Source: a bacterium
GTDB taxonomy: Bacteria > Electryoneota > RPQS01
Reading direction: 5' to 3'
NCBI GenBank assembly: GCA_018814465.1
Contig: JAHIZR010000150.1
Span: 1 to 10,696, forward strand
DNA: 10,696 nucleotides
Part shown: piece after piece, positions 1 to 7,038 of the stretch
How the letters are laid out: every line of letters starts with the position of its first letter
How positions within the stretch are numbered: the first letter of the stretch is position 1
Made by a program: the position numbers and the translations under genes
The notes under the pieces: model-generated
What the model was told of the DNA's origin: nothing
Seen by the model: only the letters and a program-made list of their open reading frames with translations
Databases searched by the model: none

Positions 1-1
1 C

Positions 2-3000
2 CAGCTGTCAATCGAAAGCTATCTTGGCTTTCCGTTGTATGGCGAGGCGAGTGAGCCGATCGGCGTATTGGTTATCGCCGACAGCAAGCCGATGCCGAAC
101 ATCGATTTTGCGAAATCCGTGATTGAAATATTTGTTCCCCGCGCTGCTGCGGAGATCGCTCGTACAGTCGCGGAACAGGCATTGATTGAAAGCGAAGCAA
201 GCCTGCAGGCAACGGTATCTTCGATGGACGACTTGCTGTTCATTCTTGACCGGGATGGAGTTTTCATTGATTTTCGCAGTCCGGAAGAAGCCTCCAGTCT
301 GTATACTACGCCTGATCTCTTTCTGGGTAAATCTTTTCGGGAAGTTATGCCTCCCCCTGTCGTCAAGGCACTCGATCAAGCCTTCCGCGAGGTCATTACT
401 AAAAAGAAAGCCGTGCGAGCCGAATATGCGCTTGCTATAAATGGCATAGATTCCTGGTTTGAAGCTCGCTTCGCGCCGCGCGAGAATGATAAAGGGCAAA
501 TTACCGGGGCTACGGTCGTCGTTCATGAGATCACTGAACAGAAGCGCGCGGAGAGGGAACTCAATGAATCTAATTCGCGCTTCCGCGACATGGCATTGAG
601 CACCTCTGACTGGCTTTGGGAAGTTGATGAGAACGGCGCTTACGTTTTTTGTTCTGACAAGGTTTTGAAAGTGCTGGGGTATCATCCGGAAGAGTTGATC
701 GGGAAGACTCCCTTTGATATTATGCCGCCTGAGGAAGCGGAAAGGATTGGAAGCAGGTTTCAAGAGCTTGCAGCCCAAAAAGCTCCAATCAAGGATTTGG
801 AGAATTGGAATCTGCACAAGGACGGGCACAGGGTCTGCCTGTTAACAAATGGTGTTCCGATATTAGACGAGAAGGGGAATCTCGCGGGTTATCGAGGAAC
901 AGACATTGATGTTACTGAGCGGAAATCCATCGAGCGTGCGCTTCGAAACAGTGAAGCCACTCTGCGGGCCACCCTGGAATCCACCGGCGATGGTATTCTG
1001 GTTGTCGACAGCGAAGGGCGAGTGGTTCAGACGAATGACCAGTTCGTTAAATTATGGCGGATTCCGCAAGAGGTTCTCGATACCGGCGACGACAATATAC
1101 TCCTTGGTCATGTCTTAGACCAGCTGGTCGATCCGCAGGCGTTTCTTGACAAGGTACAGCAGTTATATCAGTCCTCGGAAGAGGATTTCGATGTGCTGCA
1201 TTTCAAGGATGGCCGGGTGTATGAACGCTTTTCCTCGCCGCTGATTTTGAACGACGAAGTTGCGGGGCGGGTTTGGAGTTTCAGCGATGTTACGGATCGC
1301 GTTCAGGTAGAGGAAGAGCTTCGGCGCAACAAGCTGATGACAGATACCGCGAACGCCTCCATCCTTTGGATTCGGCGGGACGGAATGTTGACCGATGTCA
1401 ACGGCGCGGTTTGTGAGATGCTTGGGTACACGCGCGAGGAACTGCTCACGATGTCTGTTTTCGACTTCGACAAGCAGTACGACCGGGACCGCTGGGCTAT
1501 TTCATGGCAGGAGACAAAAACAACGGCAAAGTCTCACAGCTTCTCGGAACATATCCGCAAGGACGGCCAGATTATTCCCGTTGAAATCATCAGCAATTAT
1601 ATCGATTACAACGGGGAGGAATTCCAATGCTGTTTCGTGACGGACATCACGCGGCGCAAACGAAACGAGACAGTACAGTCCGTGTTATACGAGATTTCGG
1701 AGGCCACGGGACGCACTGATTCATTAGTGGAATTGCTGGAGGTCATTCAGAAGCAGATTGGGCGGCTGATTGATACGAGCAATTTCTATGTTGCGCTTCA
1801 TGATGAAGCCAGCGGTTTGTATACGTTCCCCTATGTGGTTGACGCTGTTTCCGGCGATCCCATGAAGATTCCTCCCCAAGACCTCAAGCGCAGCCTCACG
1901 GACTACGTAAGGCGGCGGGGAGAGGCTACTCTGTTGTTGAGTGAAGATATTCAAGCTCTGGCGGATGCCGGTGAAATTGGTTTGTTAGGGGAAATGGCAA
2001 AAATCTGGATGGGGGTGCCGTTAATACTATCGGGCCGTGTGATCGGCGTTGTTGGCATCCAAAGCTACACGAATGCAGATCAGTATACTCCTCAAGATAA
2101 AGACTTGCTGTCGATAGTCGCCAGCTCGATTGCGATGGCAATCGAGCGCAAGCAGTCCGAAGAGGATTTGGCAGCGGCCAACCAGATGATGCGAAACGTG
2201 CTGGATACGATTCCGGTGCGGGTGTTCTGGAAGGATGTCAATTCCGTATATCTTGGCTGCAATGAACTGTATGCCTTCGACGCGGGCTGCGACGATTCGA
2301 GTGAAGTAATCGGCAAGACGGATGCGGATCTGAAGTGGAAATCGGAAGCGGAGAGCTTTCAAGCGACCGATCGTGATATTATGGCCACCGGAATTCCCAG
2401 GATCGACTATCTTGAACCACTCTATTATCCGGACGGTTCGCGAGGCTGGTCGCAAACGAGCAAGATCCCGCTGCGGAATACAAACGATCAAATTGTCGGT
2501 GTACTCGGCGTCTATCAGGATATTACGGACCGCATTCGCGCGGAGGAAGCGGTGCGGCACGAGCGAGATCATGCGCAGCGCTATTTGAACATCGCAGGCG
2601 TGATTCTCATCGCGCTGAACACCGAGGGCATCATTACGATGATTAATCCGAAAGGCTGCAGCATACTTGGCTATAAACAGGAAGAATTGATTGGAGAGAA
2701 TTGGTTCGATAAATGCGTTCCTTTCGATATTCGCGAGAGCACGAGAGCCGAGTTTTGCACATTGCTTACCGGTGTCAAGGGCAATGTAGGCAGTTTCGAG
2801 AATCCGGTTCTTACGGCGAGCGGCGAACGACGACTCATTTCCTGGAATGACACGCTGGTGCGGGATGACGACGGCATTGTAATAGGGACCCTGTCTTCCG
2901 GCGAAGATATTACTGACCGGAAGCGTTCGGAAGCCATCCTCCTGCAGAAGGAAGCGAATCTCGCGGAAGCGCAGCGGATCGCGAAGGTGGGTAGTTGGGA

Positions 3001-4486
3001 GTACAATCTCGAAACCGATGAAATCGAAGCTTCGGATGAGCTGCACCGGATTTACGGCTTGGATCCGGCTCATAAGGTAAACCGCTGCGGTGTTTTCTCG
3101 CTGATGACGCATCCCGATGACAAGGATCGTGTGTTTGCGTCCAACGAAGCCTGCAATAAGAACGGGAAGTCGATCGACATGAGATACCGGATCGTCAGGA
3201 CCGATGGCGAAGTACGGCACGTTCATGAACAGGCCCATGTGAGGCTTGATCAGAACGGCCGGCCGCTGCATGTATTCGGCACCGTGCAGGACATTACCGA
3301 GCAGGTAAACGCTGAAGAGGAGCGGAAGTCGCTGGAATCGCAGCTGCGGCGGACGCAGCGGTTGGAGACCATCGGAACGCTCGCCGGGGGGATTGCGCAT
3401 GACTTCAACAACATTCTAACGCCGATTTTAGGATATGCCGATATGGCGATGATCAGTGTCCCGGAGGACCACGATGTTCGTCAGGATCTGGAGCATGTTA
3501 TCAAAGCCGCGCATCGCGCGAAAGAGCTGGTAAAGCAGATTCTTGCGTTCAGCCGCCAAGGCGATCAGGAGAAGAAACCACTGGAGATTCACCTGATCGT
3601 CAAGGAAGTGCTGGAATTGCTGCGAGCGACCCTCCCTTCGACCATTGAGATTCGCCAGAATATCCAGATGGATTGCGGGAGTGTGCTGGCGGATCCTTCG
3701 CAGATTCATCAAGTCATGATGAATCTATGCACAAATGCTTTTCATGCAATGCGAGCGAACGGCGGCACGCTCAGCGTCAATCTGACGCTTGACACCGAAT
3801 TCGCCCGAATCCGTCCGGGCTTGACCGAGCAGCCCTATGTTAAGCTGACGATCAGCGACACCGGATACGGGATGAACAAGGAAACATTAGATCGAATATT
3901 TGAGCCGTTCTTCACAACCAAGGGAGTCGGTGAGGGGACCGGGCTGGGGCTTTCCGTGGTTCACGGTATTATCACCAATCACGGAGGGGAGATTAGCGTT
4001 GACAGCACGCCGGGCAAGGGAACGACTTTCAGCATCTACCTGCCGCAGGTTCAGCATCACACCAGCGCCCATACGAGCACTTCATCCAACGCGGGCGGAG
4101 GCGATGAGCATATCCTGCTCGTGGACGATGAAGAAGAGATTACGATCATGACAAAGCGGATACTGGAAAAGTACGGTTATCGCGTGACGACCCGCAACAG
4201 CAGTGTGGACGCGCTCAAGCTGTTTTCGGCAAGTCCGAGGGAGTTCGATTTGGTCATCTGTGATCAGACGATGCCCTACCTTACCGGCAGCGAACTTTCC
4301 AGCGAACTGCTGGCGATTCGACCCGATATACCGATTATCATGATGACTGGATACAGCGAATCGATTACGGCGAAAGACGCGCGCAGGCTCGGAATTCGCG
4401 ACTATTTAAACAAACCCCTTATTGCGAGTGAATTGACTTCCGCGATTCGCAAGCAACTGGGTCATTCTAAAACTTCTGAGGTTTGA
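2..4486 (+). CDS. Multi-PAS/GAF hybrid sensor histidine kinase, 5' end cut by window edge
   Basis: Cytosolic-looking hybrid kinase that autophosphorylates on His and passes the phosphate to its own receiver. The reading frame is open from base 2. The TTG at 35 is not a credible start, because the residues before it (SIESYLGFPLYGE) belong to a GAF domain continuing upstream. Counting from the codon at base 2: GAF tail 1-58; PAS domains about 65-183, 192-308, 316-436 and 441-553; second GAF 558-716; PAS 725-843, 856-974 and 981-1103. Each PAS ends in a 'DITxxKxxE'-like connector. HisKA 1115-1181 has the H-box GIAHDFNN with His1133 (bases 3398-3400). HATPase 1216-1348 has the N-box NLCTNAFHA, DTGYGM and GEGTGLGL. 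Receiver 1370-1486 has DD1375-1376, phospho-acceptor Asp1421, Thr1449 and Lys1471. All key residues are present. No membrane helix is visible in this part. Ligands cannot be told from sequence. Confidence 0.96.
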   Translation, partial: QLSIESYLGFPLYGEASEPIGVLVIADSKPMPNIDFAKSVIEIFVPRAAAEIARTVAEQALIESEASLQATVSSMDDLLFILDRDGVFIDFRSPEEASSLYTTPDLFLGKSFREVMPPPVVKALDQAFREVITKKKAVRAEYALAINGIDSWFEARFAPRENDKGQITGATVVVHEITEQKRAERELNESNSRFRDMALSTSDWLWEVDENGAYVFCSDKVLKVLGYHPEELIGKTPFDIMPPEEAERIGSRFQELAAQKAPIKDLENWNLHKDGHRVCLLTNGVPILDEKGNLAGYRGTDIDVTERKSIERALRNSEATLRATLESTGDGILVVDSEGRVVQTNDQFVKLWRIPQEVLDTGDDNILLGHVLDQLVDPQAFLDKVQQLYQSSEEDFDVLHFKDGRVYERFSSPLILNDEVAGRVWSFSDVTDRVQVEEELRRNKLMTDTANASILWIRRDGMLTDVNGAVCEMLGYTREELLTMSVFDFDKQYDRDRWAISWQETKTTAKSHSFSEHIRKDGQIIPVEIISNYIDYNGEEFQCCFVTDITRRKRNETVQSVLYEISEATGRTDSLVELLEVIQKQIGRLIDTSNFYVALHDEASGLYTFPYVVDAVSGDPMKIPPQDLKRSLTDYVRRRGEATLLLSEDIQALADAGEIGLLGEMAKIWMGVPLILSGRVIGVVGIQSYTNADQYTPQDKDLLSIVASSIAMAIERKQSEEDLAAANQMMRNVLDTIPVRVFWKDVNSVYLGCNELYAFDAGCDDSSEVIGKTDADLKWKSEAESFQATDRDIMATGIPRIDYLEPLYYPDGSRGWSQTSKIPLRNTNDQIVGVLGVYQDITDRIRAEEAVRHERDHAQRYLNIAGVILIALNTEGIITMINPKGCSILGYKQEELIGENWFDKCVPFDIRESTRAEFCTLLTGVKGNVGSFENPVLTASGERRLISWNDTLVRDDDGIVIGTLSSGEDITDRKRSEAILLQKEANLAEAQRIAKVGSWEYNLETDEIEASDELHRIYGLDPAHKVNRCGVFSLMTHPDDKDRVFASNEACNKNGKSIDMRYRIVRTDGEVRHVHEQAHVRLDQNGRPLHVFGTVQDITEQVNAEEERKSLESQLRRTQRLETIGTLAGGIAHDFNNILTPILGYADMAMISVPEDHDVRQDLEHVIKAAHRAKELVKQILAFSRQGDQEKKPLEIHLIVKEVLELLRATLPSTIEIRQNIQMDCGSVLADPSQIHQVMMNLCTNAFHAMRANGGTLSVNLTLDTEFARIRPGLTEQPYVKLTISDTGYGMNKETLDRIFEPFFTTKGVGEGTGLGLSVVHGIITNHGGEISVDSTPGKGTTFSIYLPQVQHHTSAHTSTSSNAGGGDEHILLVDDEEEITIMTKRILEKYGYRVTTRNSSVDALKLFSASPREFDLVICDQTMPYLTGSELSSELLAIRPDIPIIMMTGYSESITAKDARRLGIRDYLNKPLIASELTSAIRKQLGHSKTSEV

Positions 4487-4491
4487 TTCAC

Positions 4492-4863
4492 ATGGCTCGA
4501 ATTCTTGTGATAGACGATGACGAAGATGTAAGGAACATGCTGCGGCGCATTCTGGAGCATGATGGACACGAAGTGTCCGATGCCGCGAACGGCGACTTGG
4601 GCCTGCGCCAATACAGGGCGAATCCCGCCGATCTGGTGATAACCGATATTATTATGCCGGAGAAGGAAGGGATCGAGACGATACGGGAGTTGCGGCGGGA
4701 GTTCCCGGACGTGCGCATTATTGCTATTTCCGGCGGCGGCCGTGTCGGTCCCAGCGACTATTTGAACGCCGCCCGCATGATGGGAGCCAAAAGAACATTC
4801 ACCAAACCCTTCAGCCGCCAGGAGATTCTGGATTGCGTTCATGAACTCTGCGGCGACCAGTAG
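4492..4863 (+). CDS. Stand-alone response regulator (receiver domain only)
   Basis: A 123-residue CheY-like receiver with no output domain. Acidic pocket Asp8-Asp9, phospho-acceptor Asp52 in VITDIIMP, switch Ser80 in IIAISGGGR, and Lys105 in FTKPF are all in place, so it should be phosphorylatable. ATG 4492 is chosen over the in-frame TTG at 4483: a GAGG ribosome site at 4478-4481 sits 10 bases before the ATG but would leave almost no gap to the TTG. The gene starts 5 bases after the stop of the hybrid kinase, so the two are very probably co-transcribed. The likely phosphate source is that kinase, directly or through its own receiver. Single-domain receivers act by protein contact or as relay intermediates; which applies here cannot be read from sequence. 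Confidence 0.93.
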   Translation: MARILVIDDDEDVRNMLRRILEHDGHEVSDAANGDLGLRQYRANPADLVITDIIMPEKEGIETIRELRREFPDVRIIAISGGGRVGPSDYLNAARMMGAKRTFTKPFSRQEILDCVHELCGDQ

Positions 4864-4896
4864 AGCATATCTCAAAAACACTGTAGTGGAAAGAGT

Positions 4897-4930
4897 TCGC
4901 CGCGCCGGGCGTTCCCGCCCGGCTCGGCGA
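4897..4930 (+). terminator. Strong GC hairpin after the kinase/regulator pair
   Basis: Left arm 4897-4911 and right arm 4916-4930 pair over 14 of 15 positions, with one C/T mismatch (4903/4924), around a TTCC loop. It lies 33 bases past the stop of the receiver gene, where a transcript end is expected. The following bases (GGTTTATGCC) hold only three T in a row, so it is not a textbook intrinsic terminator. It may instead stabilise the mRNA 3' end, act with Rho, or be a dispersed palindrome. Confidence 0.5.
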
Positions 4931-4941
4931 GGTTTATGCCG

Positions 4942-4965
4942 ATCCCCCTCTGATATTTGGGGGAT
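4942..4965 (+). repeat. Inverted repeat upstream of the methyltransferase
   Basis: ATCCCCC (4942-4948) and GGGGGAT (4959-4965) form a perfect 7-bp stem with a 10-base A/T-rich loop. It starts 12 bases after the stronger hairpin ending at 4930. No T tract follows. It lies 57 bases ahead of the methyltransferase start, so it could be part of that gene's leader, an operator, or a second element of a termination region. Function is not assigned. Confidence 0.45.
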
Positions 4966-5004
4966 ACTCTAATAACTAATTATCAAGTCCCTTCTCACAT
5001 CCTC

Positions 5005-5013
5005 AGGGAGGAG
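5005..5013 (+). promoter_or_regulatory. Strong ribosome binding site fixing a TTG start
   Basis: AGGGAGGAG lies 8 bases before the TTG at 5022. No ATG or GTG in this frame has a comparable site, and the alternative reading in another frame (ATG 4957) does not match the methyltransferase. This site decides the start at TTG. Confidence 0.75.
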
Positions 5014-5021
5014 TTTTACTC

Positions 5022-5681
5022 TTGCCAGTCATCGAACATGCCCGTACCAAAGCGCCCGCTGATTATGATTCGGACAACCATCGCAAATGGGAATTCAACA
5101 ACAGCCTTTATCAGAAGCATCTCGAGATTTATTTGGATGCGATGTATAAGCACCTGAGATTCACGGGAGCGAAGCAGGTGCTCGACGCCGGCTGCGGCGA
5201 GGGCATTGTTTATCGGGCGATGCGGGAACGCGGCTATATCGGCGATTGGACCGGTTTTGACAACAGCGCTGAAGCGATCGCGTTTTGCAGGCAGGCGTCA
5301 CCCGAAGCCGAATGGCATGTTTCGAGCGCCTATACGCTGCCCTTCAAGAATCGGAGTTTTGAGCTTGTGTTCAGTTCACAGGTACTGGAACACCTGAAAG
5401 GTCCCGGCAAACCGCTGTCCGAGTTTGCGCGAGTGGCAGACAAATGGATGCTGCTTTCCGTGCCATATGAACCGATCTTTCGGATTCTGACCTGGTTTTC
5501 GATCAATCTCAAGATTGGAGGGGATCCGGGTCATGTGAATCACTGGACGCCCGCGGGATGGCGGAGTTTTGTACAGAGAGTGGGGCGTCTGCATTGCTGG
5601 GATCGCTCCACGATTTATCAAATTGCACTGGTAGATATGAGAGGCAGCGATTCGACGCAGACGGTGGAATCCGCATTATAA
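5022..5681 (+). CDS. Class I SAM-dependent methyltransferase (Methyltransf_11-like)
   Basis: A 219-residue soluble protein with the Rossmann methyltransferase fold. SAM-binding motif I is VLDAGCGEG at 53-61. The acidic residue at the end of strand 2 is probably Asp80 in GFDNS. LPFKNRSFELVFSSQVLEHL at about 106-125 is the usual 'D-x-F-D-x-V' plus 'LEH' region of Methyltransf_11/25 proteins. A later GHVNHWTPAGW segment (near residue 170) is typical of the subgroup found near glycan or lipid genes. The acceptor substrate cannot be inferred, and no biosynthetic partner is in the window. Start TTG 5022 rests on a strong ribosome site. It sits between two regulator genes but has 158- and 258-bp spacers on its sides, so it may be its own transcription unit rather than part of the phosphorelay. 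Confidence 0.9.
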   Translation: MPVIEHARTKAPADYDSDNHRKWEFNNSLYQKHLEIYLDAMYKHLRFTGAKQVLDAGCGEGIVYRAMRERGYIGDWTGFDNSAEAIAFCRQASPEAEWHVSSAYTLPFKNRSFELVFSSQVLEHLKGPGKPLSEFARVADKWMLLSVPYEPIFRILTWFSINLKIGGDPGHVNHWTPAGWRSFVQRVGRLHCWDRSTIYQIALVDMRGSDSTQTVESAL

Positions 5682-5700
5682 GAGACCGTTAGTTGTGCGG

Positions 5701-5801
5701 ATCGCCGGCTGTTGATTTCTATCGGCGGTGTGGTTGAAATCCCGCAACGGCTTCTCGGTGGCGGGGACTGTGAAATGGATTTCACATAACGAAACAGCCC
5801 C
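5701..5801 (+). other. Structured intergenic segment with competing helices
   Basis: The 258-bp gap after the methyltransferase contains several inverted repeats. Helix 1 pairs 5701-5707 with 5723-5729 (7 bp, one wobble, 15-base loop). Helix 2 pairs CCCGC 5741-5745 with GCGGG 5761-5765. Helix 3 pairs 5763-5771, with a bulged A at 5767, with ACAGCCCC 5794-5801. A short hairpin at 5770-5785 (GTGAAA/TTTCAC) can nest in helix 3 after fraying its last base. Helices 2 and 3 share 5763-5765 and exclude each other. An intrinsic terminator follows 28 bases later. It could be a structured 3' UTR of the methyltransferase, a small RNA, or a regulatory leader of the downstream receiver gene. No known riboswitch class is recognised with confidence. 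Confidence 0.35.
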
Positions 5802-5828
5802 TCTTAAACGATTCTTTTTATATGACTT

Positions 5829-5860
5829 CGCTGTCGCAATCAAATGCGGCAGCGTTTTTT
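5829..5860 (+). terminator. Intrinsic terminator
   Basis: CGCTGTCGCA (5829-5838) pairs with TGCGGCAGCG (5845-5854) over 10 bp with one G-U, around a six-base loop, and is followed directly by TTTTTT (5855-5860). This is a standard Rho-independent terminator on the plus strand. It is 148 bases past the methyltransferase stop and 79 bases before the next start, so it separates the methyltransferase from the second receiver gene, or attenuates read-through into it. Confidence 0.85.
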
Positions 5861-5878
5861 ATGCGTTAGGTCCGTGGT

Positions 5879-5907
5879 TTGCCAATAAGTAATCTGAAGA
5901 CGATGAT
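5879..5907 (+). promoter_or_regulatory. Possible sigma70-type promoter for the second receiver gene
   Basis: TTGCCA (5879-5884, five of six to TTGACA), a 17-base spacer, then GATGAT (5902-5907, four of six to TATAAT). It lies just after the terminator and 32 bases before the GTG start. The spacing is ideal but the -10 is weak, and promoter consensus in some FCB bacteria differs from TTGACA/TATAAT. Confidence 0.3.
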
Positions 5908-6476
5908 GAATGATATGAATACGATGAGGATTACAAGCTGTGACGATGTCGACGCCACATGTCCCGATGGATATTCTGCTGATTGAGGATCGTGAAGACG
6001 AGATCAGCATGGTAGAAGACGCGATAGCCGAGACCGAATTGAACAATCGCATGGTGGTTGCGAAGAGTCTGGGCGAAGCGATTGCCTACTTAAAACAGAC
6101 GACTGTAGAGGTAGCCAGCAGACTGTCCGAACTGCATAAACCGGGATTGATTCTGCTGGATATCAATCTGCACGAAGCGCAAGGTTACGATATTCTGCAT
6201 GAGATCAAGACCGATCCGTCCTTGATGACGATACCGGTGGTGATTTTGACGGATACCTTGGAAGAGAAGGATTTAGCATTTACGATATCGCACGGCGTCA
6301 CCGGTTACTTCCTCAAGCCGATGGATATTGGACAACTGCGGAAGGTCGTAAAGGATGTGGAGGATCACTGGACCGTCCTGACCACCGCGCCTTGTGCCAA
6401 CTGAGCACAGGTGATAAGATGTGTGTGATTGACTATACGATGACGATGTGATGTGTTAGGGCCTGATCTACGATGA
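5900..6476 (+). repeat. ACGATGA heptamer repeated on both flanks of the second receiver gene
   Basis: ACGATGA occurs at 5900-5906 and 5921-5927 before the gene, and at 6437-6443 and 6470-6476 after it. A variant TGACGATGT occurs at 5941-5949 and 6441-6449 (read from the T or G of each). All but 5941-5949 are noncoding. The span given here covers the whole set; the coding sequence between is unrelated. The motif is purine-rich and could be low-complexity drift or a binding site. Confidence 0.35.
5940..6404 (+). CDS. Rcp1-like stand-alone response regulator
   Basis: A 154-residue single receiver domain with no output domain. ILLIEDREDE supplies the acidic pocket (Glu16, Asp17). Asp74 in LILLDIN is the phospho-acceptor, Thr104 in VVILTD is the switch residue, and Lys126 in GYFLKP is conserved. 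The long segment between strand 2 and strand 3 and the 'LLDIN ... P-VVILT' pattern resemble receivers of the Rcp1 group that serve phytochrome-like or hybrid kinases. The usual LPxxDG after the acceptor Asp is replaced by LHEAQGY. Start GTG 5940 follows GAGGA (5926-5930) by 9 bases; ATG 5946 is a possible alternative. It has its own leader and terminator. The multi-PAS kinase upstream is the only kinase in view, but partnership is inference. Confidence 0.88.
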   Translation: MTMSTPHVPMDILLIEDREDEISMVEDAIAETELNNRMVVAKSLGEAIAYLKQTTVEVASRLSELHKPGLILLDINLHEAQGYDILHEIKTDPSLMTIPVVILTDTLEEKDLAFTISHGVTGYFLKPMDIGQLRKVVKDVEDHWTVLTTAPCAN

Positions 6477-6483
6477 GTAAGAG

Positions 6484-6519
6484 CGCCCGGCAGGTTTCCT
6501 GCCGGGCGTTGATGTTTTT
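6484..6519 (+). terminator. Intrinsic terminator between convergent units
   Basis: A perfect 11-bp GC-rich stem, CGCCCGGCAGG (6484-6494) with CCTGCCGGGCG (6498-6508), has a TTT loop and can extend by a G-U and an A-U pair outward. After six bases comes TTTTT (6515-6519). It lies 79 bases past the second receiver stop and 53 bases before the stop of the opposing membrane gene. The T tract favours the plus strand; on the minus strand the hairpin lacks one. Confidence 0.75.
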
Positions 6520-6561
6520 GCTGGTGTCACCGCATGCTGATGGTTGAAACAGCTCCTGTAT

Positions 6562-6948
6562 CTATGCAGTCTTTTTGCCCGTGTTGATAAACGACAGAAA
6601 GCCAAATCCGACGGCGAAGTACAGGTAAATTACAACAACTGCCCATCCCAGCGCATTAAATACACCGGCAAGCGTCGCCATAAGCACGATTATGAAACCG
6701 ATTGTGTTATAGGTACACATGCCGAGAGCAATTGCGCGCCGGATTCCGGAAGGCTCCGCATTACGGGCGAACCATAATAGCATCATCGTCCCGAGCATCG
6801 CCGCCGCGTATTCCTGTCCGGCGACAACTCCTCCCGCTCCCAGTTCTACTCCAAACAGACCATAGGCAAATCTCGGAACGAACAGAATCAATCCTCCAAA
6901 AGCCAGACAGACAACGGCTTTTGTAATTGCCAAAGACTTGAACTGCAT
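6562..6948 (-). CDS. Small four-helix integral membrane protein, function unknown
   Basis: 128 residues with four hydrophobic spans at roughly 6-25, 39-61, 70-94 and 97-121. A WFARNAEPSGIRRAIALG loop joins spans 2 and 3, and a short basic tail (GKKTA) ends the protein. The layout resembles uncharacterised small inner-membrane proteins common across bacteria; I do not recognise a catalytic or transport motif. ATG 6948 is supported by AAGGA on the minus strand (6958-6962), 9 bases upstream. It lies 90 bp downstream of the propeller genes on the same strand with no clear terminator between, so read-through is possible. Nothing ties it functionally to those secreted proteins. Confidence 0.82.
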   Translation of the reverse strand: MQFKSLAITKAVVCLAFGGLILFVPRFAYGLFGVELGAGGVVAGQEYAAAMLGTMMLLWFARNAEPSGIRRAIALGMCTYNTIGFIIVLMATLAGVFNALGWAVVVIYLYFAVGFGFLSFINTGKKTA

Positions 6949-7038
6949 AGTGATTTTTCCTTATGCTGGTTTAGTACTATGCCAACCGTGCCTTTGAAGC
7001 TTTGTCAGTTCGATAATGAATTGAGCGGCACCAAAATA
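6949..7038. other. Spacer between membrane gene and propeller gene
   Basis: Apart from the AAGGA ribosome site at 6958-6962 (minus strand), I see no hairpin, T tract or convincing promoter here in either direction. Confidence 0.5.

Noticed and set aside
35..37. TTG as the true start of the hybrid kinase
   Set aside because: The frame stays open upstream and encodes conserved GAF residues there; no ribosome site precedes it.
8..829. 273-codon open frame on the minus strand at the left edge
   Set aside because: It overlaps the GAF and first two PAS domains of the kinase, and its protein shows no known motif.
2027..3400. 457-codon open frame antisense to the hybrid kinase
   Set aside because: It lies wholly inside the well-supported kinase gene, has no recognisable domain, and its composition fits a reverse-strand shadow of PAS/GAF coding sequence.
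5723..5790. Cobalamin riboswitch
   Set aside because: Short strings such as GGTG, CCCGCAACGG and ACTGTGA recall the B12-box region, but their order and pairing do not fit the consensus, and no B12-related gene is nearby. A covariance-model search would settle it.
5940..6476. CRISPR-like or tandem repeat array from the ACGATGA copies
   Set aside because: The copies are only 7 bases, irregularly spaced, and separated by a coding gene, so there is no repeat-spacer pattern.
6544..6777. 77-codon plus-strand open frame overlapping the membrane protein gene
   Set aside because: It is antisense to a protein with four convincing membrane spans and a good ribosome site, and shows no motif of its own.
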